The notes under the pieces are model-generated. The model saw only the letters and a list, made by a program, of their open reading frames with translations. It was not told the DNA's origin and ran no database searches. The position numbers and the translations under genes are program-made. From assembly GCF_004959935.1 (NCBI RefSeq), contig NZ_SMYN01000001.1:62001-126000 (forward strand): a stretch of DNA of 64,000 bases. The letters are read 5' to 3'. Source of the stretch: Falsirhodobacter xinxiangensis. GTDB lineage: Bacteria > Pseudomonadota > Alphaproteobacteria > Rhodobacterales > Rhodobacteraceae. This document shows, piece after piece, positions 26,829 to 34,184 of the stretch. The first letter of the stretch is position 1; each line of letters starts with the position of its first letter.

Positions 26829-27866
26829 ATGACAGAGCATCCGGTCGTCCTTCTCGACCATGTCACCCGCCGTTTCACCGACATGCCCGCGCTGGACGAC
26901 ATCACCCTGTCGATCGCCAAGGGCGAGATCGTCGGCCTGATCGGGCGCAGCGGGGCGGGCAAGTCCACGCTGATCCGCTGCCTGAACGGGCTGGACAAGC
27001 CGCAGGAAGGCCGTGTCGTGATCGACGGGCTGGACATCACACCGCTGTCGGAGCAGGCGCTGCAACCCGTGCGGCGGCGGATCGGGATGATCTTCCAGCA
27101 CTTCAACCTGCTGTCGGCCAAGACCGTCGCGGACAACGTCGCTTTGCCGCTGAAGATCGCTGGCATGGGCGCTGCCGCACGGCGCAAACGGGTGATGGAG
27201 CTTCTGGATCTTGTGGGCCTCGCCGACAAGGCCGACACATGGCCCGCGCGCCTGTCGGGCGGGCAGAAACAGCGCGTCGGCATCGCCCGCGCGCTGGCCT
27301 CGGACCCGCTGCTGCTGCTGTCGGACGAGGCGACCTCGGCGCTGGACCCGGAGACGACGCAAGGGGTGCTGGACCTGCTGGCCCGCGTGAACCGCGACCT
27401 TGGCGTGACGGTGCTGATGATCACGCATGAGATCGAGGTGGTCCGCCAGATCGCGAACCGCGTGATAGTTCTGGACCGCGGACGCATCGTCGAGGAAGGG
27501 CCGGTTGCCCGCGTCATGGCCTCGCCGCAGGCCGACACGACCAAAAGCCTGCTGCGTGGCCTGTCCCCGATCCTGCCGCGCGACTTGGCAGACCGCGTCG
27601 CGCCCCAAGGCGATCAGGCGCTGATCCGCATCGACGTCTATGGGCCCGATGCCCGCCGCCCGCTGCTGGACGACATCGCCCGCATCACGGGCCGCCCCGC
27701 GCGATTGGTGCATGGCGGATTGAACGACGTGCAGGGCGAACCCTACGGGCGCATGTTCATCGCGCTGGGCACCAACGATCCGGACAGCGTCCGCCGGGTC
27801 GTCGCCGCCCTTTCCCCGAAAACCACTGCCATCGAGGTGCTCGGCCATGTCCCAGGCGATGTTTGA
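26829..27866 (+). CDS. metN: Methionine ABC transporter ATPase
   Basis: A 345-residue ATPase. It shows Walker A GRSGAGKST (about 38-46), Q-loop IFQHFNLL, signature LSGGQKQRVGIARAL, Walker B LLLLSDEATSALD and the THE H-loop. The C-terminal 75 residues (about 265-340) form the NIL domain that binds methionine and inhibits transport in MetN. The ATG at 26829 has GAGGAG upstream. The end overlaps metI by 20 bases. Confidence 0.95.
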   Translation: MTEHPVVLLDHVTRRFTDMPALDDITLSIAKGEIVGLIGRSGAGKSTLIRCLNGLDKPQEGRVVIDGLDITPLSEQALQPVRRRIGMIFQHFNLLSAKTVADNVALPLKIAGMGAAARRKRVMELLDLVGLADKADTWPARLSGGQKQRVGIARALASDPLLLLSDEATSALDPETTQGVLDLLARVNRDLGVTVLMITHEIEVVRQIANRVIVLDRGRIVEEGPVARVMASPQADTTKSLLRGLSPILPRDLADRVAPQGDQALIRIDVYGPDARRPLLDDIARITGRPARLVHGGLNDVQGEPYGRMFIALGTNDPDSVRRVVAALSPKTTAIEVLGHVPGDV

Positions 27867-28500
27867 CCTGCTGCTGCGCGGCCTGAACGAAACGCTGATC
27901 ATGACCGGTGTTTCCGGCGCGCTGTCCTTTCTGATCGGGCTGCCGCTTGCGCTGATCCTCGTGACCACCGACCGCGGTGGGATATTCGAGGCGGTGGCCG
28001 TGAACCGCATCCTTGGCGGCATCGTGAACGCGCTGCGCTCGGTGCCGTTCATCATTCTGCTGGTCGCGGTGATTCCGCTGACCCGGCTTCTGGTCGGATC
28101 GGCCATCGGCATCTGGGCGGCCATCGTGCCGCTGACCATCGCCGCCGCCCCCTATTTCGCGCGCGTGGCCGAAGTGTCCTTGCGCGAGGTCGAACGCCCG
28201 CTGATCGACGCAGCGCGGTCCATGGGCGCGACCCGCTGGACCATCCTGCGCGAGGTGCTGATCCCGGAATCGCTGCCGGGCATCGTTTCGGGCTTCACCG
28301 TCACGCTGGTCACGCTGATCGGTGCATCCGCAATGGCGGGCGCGGTCGGCGCAGGGGGGCTGGGCGACATTGCGATCCGCTATGGCTACCAACGGTTCCA
28401 GACCGAGGTGATGGTCTGCGTCGTCGTGATCCTGATCGTGCTGGTCAGCGGAATGCAATGGATCGGCGACTGGCTGGCGCGGCGGATCGATCACCGCTAA
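27847..28500 (+). CDS. metI: Methionine ABC transporter permease
   Basis: A 217-residue permease with five predicted membrane segments. The EAA docking loop reads [22 protein letters not shown], and the MetI-specific stretch [20 protein letters not shown] is present. It overlaps metN by 20 bases and completes the MetNIQ importer, which is encoded here in the order Q-N-I. Confidence 0.95.
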   Translation: MSQAMFDLLLRGLNETLIMTGVSGALSFLIGLPLALILVTTDRGGIFEAVAVNRILGGIVNALRSVPFIILLVAVIPLTRLLVGSAIGIWAAIVPLTIAAAPYFARVAEVSLREVERPLIDAARSMGATRWTILREVLIPESLPGIVSGFTVTLVTLIGASAMAGAVGAGGLGDIAIRYGYQRFQTEVMVCVVVILIVLVSGMQWIGDWLARRIDHR

Positions 28501-28523
28501 CCTCCCGTTCAGGAGGACCCCCG

Positions 28524-29723
28524 ATGAAAGCCAAGGACGCCCCTGACCTGAACCGTTTCGACTGGGAAGACCCTTTCCGGCTGGAGGATCAACTGTCCGA
28601 GGAGGAGCGGATGCTGCGGGATGCAGCCCGCTCCTATGCCCAAGGCAAGCTGCAACCCCGCGTGATCCGCGCCTATGCCACCGAGGAAACCGACCCGGAA
28701 ATCTTCCGCGAGATGGGCGCGATGGGCCTTCTGGGCGTCACCATCCCCGAGGAATATGGCGGGCTTGGCGCCAGCTATGTCGCCTATGGCCTGATCGCCC
28801 GCGAGGTGGAGCGGGTGGACAGCGGCTATCGGTCCATGATGTCGGTGCAGTCCAGTCTGGTGATGTATCCGATCTATGCCTACGGGTCGGAGGCGCAGCG
28901 GCGGAAGTATCTGCCGAAGCTGGCATCGGGCGAATGGATCGGCTGTTTCGGCCTGACGGAACCCGATGCCGGATCGGACCCGGCGGGGATGAAGACCACG
29001 GCGAAGAAGACCGCGAACGGCTATGTCCTGAACGGCGCGAAGACTTGGATTTCCAACGCCCCCATCGCGGATGTCTTCGTCATCTGGGCCAAGTCCGAGG
29101 CGCATGGCGGCAAGATCCGCGGCTTCGTTCTGGACAAGGGGATGCCCGGCCTGTCGGCGCCCAAGATAGGCGGCAAACTCTCGCTCCGCGCCTCGATCAC
29201 CGGCGAGGTGGTGATGCAGGATGTCGAGGTGCCCGAGGATGCGATGCTGGACATCGAAGGGTTGAAAGGCCCGTTCGGCTGTCTGAACCGTGCACGCTAT
29301 GGCATCTCGTGGGGGGTGATGGGCGCGGCGGAGTTCTGCCTTCACGCCGCGCGCCAATACGGGCTGGACCGCAAGCAATTCGGCAAGCCGCTGGCCCAGA
29401 CGCAGCTTCACCAGTTGAAACTGGCCAATATGCTGACCGAGATTTCGCTGGGCCTTCAAGCGTCGCTGCGCACGGGCCGTCTGATGGACGAGGCGCAGGC
29501 CGCGCCCGAAATGATCTCGATCATCAAACGCAACAACTGCGGCAAGGCGCTGGAGATCGCGCGCATGGCCCGTGACATGCATGGCGGCAACGGCATCTCC
29601 GAGGAGTTCCAGGTCATGCGCCACATGGTCAATCTGGAAACCGTGAACACCTATGAAGGTACGCATGACGTCCACGCGCTGATCCTTGGGCGGGCGATCA
29701 CGGGATTGCAGGCGTTCTTCTGA
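28524..29723 (+). CDS. gcdH: Glutaryl-CoA dehydrogenase
   Basis: FAD enzyme of 399 residues that oxidises and decarboxylates glutaryl-CoA to crotonyl-CoA in lysine and tryptophan breakdown. The C-terminal active-site stretch [20 protein letters not shown] matches the glutaryl-CoA dehydrogenase signature, with the catalytic glutamate in YEGTHD, and the ending is close to that of mitochondrial [16 protein letters not shown] is the acyl-CoA dehydrogenase FAD-domain motif. AGGAGG precedes the start. The stop shares one base with the start of the CoA-transferase gene. Confidence 0.94.
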   Translation: MKAKDAPDLNRFDWEDPFRLEDQLSEEERMLRDAARSYAQGKLQPRVIRAYATEETDPEIFREMGAMGLLGVTIPEEYGGLGASYVAYGLIAREVERVDSGYRSMMSVQSSLVMYPIYAYGSEAQRRKYLPKLASGEWIGCFGLTEPDAGSDPAGMKTTAKKTANGYVLNGAKTWISNAPIADVFVIWAKSEAHGGKIRGFVLDKGMPGLSAPKIGGKLSLRASITGEVVMQDVEVPEDAMLDIEGLKGPFGCLNRARYGISWGVMGAAEFCLHAARQYGLDRKQFGKPLAQTQLHQLKLANMLTEISLGLQASLRTGRLMDEAQAAPEMISIIKRNNCGKALEIARMARDMHGGNGISEEFQVMRHMVNLETVNTYEGTHDVHALILGRAITGLQAFF

Positions 29724-30814
29724 TGACACCTCTGCATGGGCTGAAGGTGGTGGAACTGGCCCGCATCCTTGCGGGCCCGTGGATCGGGCAGACGCTGGCC
29801 GATCTGGGTGCCGACGTGGTGAAGATCGAGTCCCCCGAGGGCGACGACACCCGCACATGGGGACCGCCCTTCATCGAAGGGTCCGCCGCTTATTTCCATG
29901 CGGCAAACCGCGGCAAGCGCAGCATCGCCTGCGATTTCAACGACCCGGCGCAGTTGGCGCAGGTGGTCGATCTGATCCGCACCGCCGATGTGGTGGTAGA
30001 GAATTTCCGCCCCGGCGGCCTTGCGAAATACGGGTTGGATTACGAAACGCTCTCGGCGATCAACCCGCGCCTGGTTTACGCCTCGATCACCGGGTTCGGG
30101 CAGGATGGACCGTATGCCAGTCGTCCGGGTTACGATTTCCTGATCCAGGGCATGTGCGGCATCATGGACCTGACCGGCGATCCGGGGGGCGAACCGCAGA
30201 AGATCGGCGTCGCGTGGATCGACATTCTGACCGGGCTTTACGGCGTCATCGGAATACAAGCTGCGCTGGCGGAACGCGAACGCTCGGGGCTTGGGCAGCA
30301 GGTGGACCTTGCGCTGCTGGATTGCGGCGTGGCGGCTTTGGCAAATCAGGCGATGAACCATCTGGCGGGCAGGACGCCGACGCGGATGGGCAACGCACAT
30401 CCCAATATCGTGCCCTATCAGGTCTTCCCCGCCGCCGATGGCCACCTGATCGTCGCCTGCGGCAATGACCGACAATTCGCCGCCCTGTGCCGGGTGCTGG
30501 ACATGACTCCCGATCCTCGCTGGGCGACCAATCCCGGCCGGGTCGAAGATCGCGAGGCGCTGACCGCCCTTCTGGCCGCCCGAACAGCCCAGCGCCCCAA
30601 GGCCGACCTGATCGCCGCGATGGAAAGCGCAGGCATTCCCGCCGGCCCGATCAACACGGTGGCCGATGCGCTGGCGGACCCTCAGGTCATCGCGCGTGGG
30701 CTCCAGATCGCACCGGAGGGCATTCCCGGTCTGCGCACGCCTCTCAAATTCTCGCGCAGTCAGCTTTCGCTGGAACGTGCCGCCCCGTCGAAGCAGAACA
30801 TCGGCGAGGGGTAG
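29723..30814 (+). CDS. CaiB/BaiF-family (class III) CoA-transferase
   Basis: A 363-residue enzyme of the family III CoA-transferases. It has the N-terminal LKVVELARILAGPW motif, the nucleophilic aspartate region in YDFLIQGMCGIMDLTG, and the GIPAGPINTVADAL segment in the second half. Directly coupled to gcdH, it probably supplies glutaryl-CoA by moving CoA onto glutarate. The C-terminus (RAAPSKQNIGEG) is short and unlike usual family ends, and it abuts urease-gene debris on the other strand, so its last residues may derive from a deletion junction. Confidence 0.85.
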   Translation: MTPLHGLKVVELARILAGPWIGQTLADLGADVVKIESPEGDDTRTWGPPFIEGSAAYFHAANRGKRSIACDFNDPAQLAQVVDLIRTADVVVENFRPGGLAKYGLDYETLSAINPRLVYASITGFGQDGPYASRPGYDFLIQGMCGIMDLTGDPGGEPQKIGVAWIDILTGLYGVIGIQAALAERERSGLGQQVDLALLDCGVAALANQAMNHLAGRTPTRMGNAHPNIVPYQVFPAADGHLIVACGNDRQFAALCRVLDMTPDPRWATNPGRVEDREALTALLAARTAQRPKADLIAAMESAGIPAGPINTVADALADPQVIARGLQIAPEGIPGLRTPLKFSRSQLSLERAAPSKQNIGEG

Positions 30815-31069
30815 ATCGGCCATCGTCTCGCAAGTCCCGCGCAGCTCGTAAACTTCGGGGTTCGCAGCGGGAGTCATTCAGGACGATGTCCACCTTGCCG
30901 ATGCCACGTCGCCTTGTGGACCAACCCGTCTCACGAAGCAAAAGAGGTCCAAACAGCCCACGCCGCCGCAGACCTCCACCGCTTGCCCACAGGTGGCCGG
31001 GTCGCGCTCATCAGGTCGCTATCGACAAAGCGGATGCGGTCGGGCTGAACATGGCGGCATAGCTGGCAT
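30815..31069 (-). pseudogene. ureC: Remnant of ureC (urease alpha subunit), ends only
   Basis: Two fragments of ureC remain on the minus strand. At the 5' end ASYAAMFSPT (to about 31038) matches the start of UreC, then after a frame change RIRFVDSDLM (31038-31009) matches the next block; about ten bases equivalent to the TGD codons are missing. At the 3' end GKVDIVLND (about 30904-30872) matches the C-terminal VGKADMVLND block, then after another frame change NPEVYELRGTCETMADLPLA matches the family's final block up to LPMA. The roughly 1.5 kb between, including the nickel ligands, is gone. It cannot encode urease. Confidence 0.8.
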
Positions 31070-31088
31070 AGTAAATGCTAGCCCTCGG

Positions 31089-31364
31089 CTATCTCTTGAG
31101 GGCGGCCTTGGTCAGGCGCGCGGCATTGGCGCGGGTCTTGGCGCGCACCGGCTTCAGCGCGGCGGCATAGGGAGAGCGTCCGGTCATCATCGCTAGCCAC
31201 GCTGCCTGCTGCGCGGCCATCGCGGCGGCGAATTTCTCGGTCACCATGCGGGTGTTCTCGGTCGGTGCGGGGCGGCAGATGCCCGCCATGCCCATCATGC
31301 GCAGGGCGATGACCTGCTGGGCTTCCACCATCATCATCGCCGTCTGGAACCACGGATTCATCAT
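31089..31364 (-). CDS. Small conserved protein from the urease operon
   Basis: A 91-residue alanine- and methionine-rich protein (MMNPWFQTAMMMVEAQQVIALR), helical and without signal peptide. Similar proteins are often labelled antifreeze-like or hypothetical in Rhodobacteraceae. GGGAG lies before the start, which overlaps the stop of the ureB remnant. It is intact although the genes on both sides are broken. The position between ureB and ureC suggests it was part of the urease operon, but its role is unknown; the helical pattern with QQ and MM pairs recalls phasin-like proteins only loosely. Confidence 0.7.
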   Translation of the reverse strand: MMNPWFQTAMMMVEAQQVIALRMMGMAGICRPAPTENTRMVTEKFAAAMAAQQAAWLAMMTGRSPYAAALKPVRAKTRANAARLTKAALKR

Positions 31365-31450
31365 AGCGCTCCCATAACCTTGCCGTTGAAACCCCATAGC
31401 TGCCGGGTGCCGCGATGGGTCACCAGCGTCACTTCTCGCGAAATCCCATC
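31361..31450 (-). pseudogene. ureB: 3' remnant of ureB (urease beta subunit)
   Basis: The last 29 codons and stop of a ureB gene: REVTLV, then HRGTRQLWGF, then NGKVMGAL, which align with the UreB C-terminal pattern RxVxLV-x2-GGxRxVxGFxxxVMGxL. Nothing upstream in frame matches the rest of UreB securely, and no ureA precedes it. The stop TGA overlaps the ATG of the small conserved gene, as expected if the original operon order is preserved. Confidence 0.75.
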
Positions 31451-31528
31451 GCCTCGGGGTGGCTCAGCCTGACACCGCAAGGCCATCGCTGCAACGAAAA
31501 CCGGCACCTGTCCCTTTCGCCCAGCGGC

Positions 31529-32338
31529 TCATATCTGCCAGACGCGCGGCAGCGACCTGCCCCGCATCGCGTTCAGCACCTTCGCCACCTGACGGCGCAA
31601 CGGCCAGCCATCATGCGAAAGCATCCGCACCACCAGCGTGCCGTCGAACGCCGAGGCGGTCGCCTCCACCCCAAGGATGTCCAGCGCACCGCGTGCCACG
31701 GCAAGCGTCTCCTCCGCGCCCGGCCCGACCATGGCCAGCGTCGCAAAGGCGCGCGCGCCGCCCGGAACCGCCGCGCTCGCCTCGTCGCCGAAAGACAGCG
31801 GATCGGTCAGAACCGGCACACCGTCGCGCAGCACGCTTCGGCGGTCGGTGAAGGCCAGCCGTCCCACCGTTTCGCCCATGGCGGCGCGGCCCAGCACGAC
31901 CATCTCCAGCAAGAGGCACCCTGCGCGGCCTGTCAGCGCGATCTCGGTGCTGCGCGTGACGGACGATCCGTCGTAAAGGATCGTTTCCTGTGGCAGCCAA
32001 TCCAGCCAGCCACCCTGCCCGACGCTGTGGCGAATGGTGACGACGGCTTCGGAACCGCCGGAGTCATAGGCGCGCTCGGCCGTCTGGGTCGTGGCGACCG
32101 CTTGGCAGCCGTCGTCCAGAGCCAGCGAAAGATCCAGCCTGTCACCGCCGGTCAAACCGCCCGAGGTATTCAGAAAGACGACCTCGGGCGTGCCGACGCC
32201 GCGGGGAAGGATGGCCTTGGCCGATCCCTGCTGGCACAGATCGGCCAGCCGGGTCGTGCCGGATTGAAGTTTCATGCGGACATGCGCCTCGCCACGGCTG
32301 CGCTCCAGCCGGCGAAGGGACGATGGGGGGAAATTCAT
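31529..32338 (-). CDS. ureD: Urease accessory protein UreD, now without its operon
   Basis: A 269-residue protein of the UreD/UreH family, the scaffold that binds apo-urease and UreF-UreG during nickel insertion. Family blocks are clear: LNTSGGLTGGDRLDL near residue 56, TTQTAERAYDS, WLPQETILYDGS and DPLSFGD. Length and both ends look normal and no frame break is seen. But the genes it should serve are absent or broken immediately downstream, so it is probably functionless here unless a second urease operon exists elsewhere. It is divergent from the TetR gene of the efflux operon. Confidence 0.92.
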   Translation of the reverse strand: MNFPPSSLRRLERSRGEAHVRMKLQSGTTRLADLCQQGSAKAILPRGVGTPEVVFLNTSGGLTGGDRLDLSLALDDGCQAVATTQTAERAYDSGGSEAVVTIRHSVGQGGWLDWLPQETILYDGSSVTRSTEIALTGRAGCLLLEMVVLGRAAMGETVGRLAFTDRRSVLRDGVPVLTDPLSFGDEASAAVPGGARAFATLAMVGPGAEETLAVARGALDILGVEATASAFDGTLVVRMLSHDGWPLRRQVAKVLNAMRGRSLPRVWQI

Positions 32339-32462
32339 ACGGGAAATCCATCACAATACAAAACGGAACAAAAATCGAGAGTGTCTAAAAAGCAGTTGGT
32401 TTTGCCGGTCCAATGGGCAGGTGGGAAACTTGACGATAAAAGCGATTCTCAGCATCCTCACT

Positions 32463-32478
32463 GAATGAACGTTCATTC
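32463..32478. promoter_or_regulatory. Perfect 16-bp palindrome over the TetR start codon
   Basis: GAATGAACGTTCATTC is a perfect palindrome of a type often bound by TetR proteins that control RND pumps. The ATG of the TetR gene (32465-32467) lies inside it. Repressor bound here would block both the promoter and the start region of its own operon. The binding assignment is inferred. Confidence 0.65.
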
Positions 32479-33070
32479 TCAATCCGATTGCAACTGCCCC
32501 ACCGATCTTCGCGTCCCGGAAATCCTTCGCGCCATCCGCCACATCTTCATCGAAAAAGGCTTCGACGGCGCGTCCATGCAGGATCTTGCGCGCGGGTCTG
32601 GGATGAGCGCAGGCAATTTCTATCGTTATTTTCGATCCAAAAATGCCATTATCGAGGCGATGGTCGCGCATGATCTGGGCGAATTCCGCGACGATTTTGC
32701 CCGGATCATGACCGCGGACGACCCGATGGCGGAACTGCGCACCACGATCGCGCGGCACCTGACCGCGCAGGATCAGGGCGCCCTTTGGGCCGAGATCAAC
32801 GCAGCCGCCCTGCGAAAGCCCGAGATCGCGGCGCTCTGCACCGGGATGGAGGCTTGGATCACCGACCGGTTGATCGAGATCTTCGCCCATGTCGCGCATC
32901 TTTCCGAAGATGCCGCGCGGGCGCGCTTTACTGCGCATGCGGGTGTCGTGGTCATGTCGGTCAAGGCCACCGCCATCAGCCGCGCGGCCGCCACGCGCGC
33001 CGATGTGGATGCCTTGATGCTGCGAATGATCGAAGGACTTCTGGACGAGGTGAGCCACCATGCGGATTGA
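32465..33070 (+). CDS. TetR-family regulator of the adjacent RND pump
   Basis: A 201-residue repressor. The N-terminal helix-turn-helix is clear (DLARGSGMSAGNFYRYFRSK, about 40-59) and the C-terminal half forms the ligand-binding core. The start ATG lies inside a perfect palindrome; almost no leader or ribosome-binding site is visible, so the message may be leaderless or the start may differ slightly. It overlaps the membrane-fusion gene by 11 bases. Control of the efflux operon is the natural reading. Confidence 0.88.
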   Translation: MNVHSQSDCNCPTDLRVPEILRAIRHIFIEKGFDGASMQDLARGSGMSAGNFYRYFRSKNAIIEAMVAHDLGEFRDDFARIMTADDPMAELRTTIARHLTAQDQGALWAEINAAALRKPEIAALCTGMEAWITDRLIEIFAHVAHLSEDAARARFTAHAGVVVMSVKATAISRAAATRADVDALMLRMIEGLLDEVSHHAD

Positions 33071-34184
33071 AACGCTGCTGCTGGCGGTTTCCGTCGCGCT
33101 TGCCCCCGCGGCCCGTGCGGCAGATACCGCGCCACCCGCCATTTCTGTGGTTGCCGTGACGCAGACCGTTCTGCGCGACCGCGTCATCGCCTCCGGCCTG
33201 ATCGCCCCGGTCGAACAGGTGCAGGTCCAACCCCTGATCGAAGGCCAGCCGATCGAGTCGTTGGAGGCCGAGGTGGGCGACACGGTCGCGGCGGGCCAGA
33301 CGCTTGCGCGCCTTTCGACCGCGACGCTGGATCTTCAACGGGGCGAGCTTTCCGCCTCGCGCGCCGCATCCGTCGCAGCGGTCGCCCAAGGGGAGGCGCA
33401 GATCGCCGAAGCCCGCGCCACCGCGGCCGAGGCGCGGCGGGTCGCCGATCGCACCGCCGCCCTGCGCAGCCAAGGCGCATCGTCGCAGGCCGGGGCCGAG
33501 ACCGCCGAAGCGAACGCCGCCTCTGCCGAGGCGCGCCTGAATGCCGCCGTCCAAGCGGTCGAGGCTGCCCGCGCGCAGGTGGCATTGGCCGATGCGCAAC
33601 TGGCGAACCTTGATCTGCAACTGGCGCGCACGCAGGTCATCGCCCCCGTCGCCGGAGAGGTTGTGGAGCGGAACGCGCTTGTCGGGGCCATCGCCTCGGC
33701 ACAGGCGGCGCCGATGTTCACCCTGATCCGCGACGGCGCGCTGGAGCTTCGCGCCGACGTGACCGAGGGCGACCTGCTGCGGATCGTGCCGGGCCTGACA
33801 GTGCGCCTGATGCCCGTTGCGGGCGATCCGTTCGACGGCACCGTGCGGCTGGTGGAGCCGCGCATCGACGAGACGACGCGGCTTGGCCGGGTTCGCATCT
33901 CGGTCGATGTGCCGGGTCTGCGCGCAGGCATGTTCGTTCGGGCAGAGATTCTGATCGCGGAAACCGAAGCGCCCGCCGTGCCCCTGACCGCCTTGGCGCG
34001 GGATGCCGATGGCAGCTATCTGCTGCGCGTGGAGGGCGGCACCGTGCGCCGCATCGCCGTCACCCCCGGCATCCGCGACGGCGCGATGGTGCAGGTTTTG
34101 GGCGCGGATGCCGGGGCAGAGGTCGTGGCCAAGGCCGGTGCCTTCGTGCGCGAAGGCGACCGCGTAACCCCGGTGCGTCAATGA
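33060..34184 (+). CDS. RND efflux periplasmic adaptor (membrane-fusion protein)
   Basis: A 374-residue HlyD/AcrA-type adaptor. A signal peptide of about 20 residues (LLLAVSVALAPAARA) precedes the biotinyl-lipoyl half (QPLIEGQPIESLEAEVGDTV). An alanine-rich coiled-coil hairpin follows at about 90-190, then the second lipoyl half (ARTQVIAPVAGEVVERNALV) and the beta-barrel domain. No lipobox cysteine is evident, so it is not a clear lipoprotein. It overlaps the TetR gene by 11 bases and the pump gene by 4 bases. Confidence 0.92.
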   Translation: MRIETLLLAVSVALAPAARAADTAPPAISVVAVTQTVLRDRVIASGLIAPVEQVQVQPLIEGQPIESLEAEVGDTVAAGQTLARLSTATLDLQRGELSASRAASVAAVAQGEAQIAEARATAAEARRVADRTAALRSQGASSQAGAETAEANAASAEARLNAAVQAVEAARAQVALADAQLANLDLQLARTQVIAPVAGEVVERNALVGAIASAQAAPMFTLIRDGALELRADVTEGDLLRIVPGLTVRLMPVAGDPFDGTVRLVEPRIDETTRLGRVRISVDVPGLRAGMFVRAEILIAETEAPAVPLTALARDADGSYLLRVEGGTVRRIAVTPGIRDGAMVQVLGADAGAEVVAKAGAFVREGDRVTPVRQ

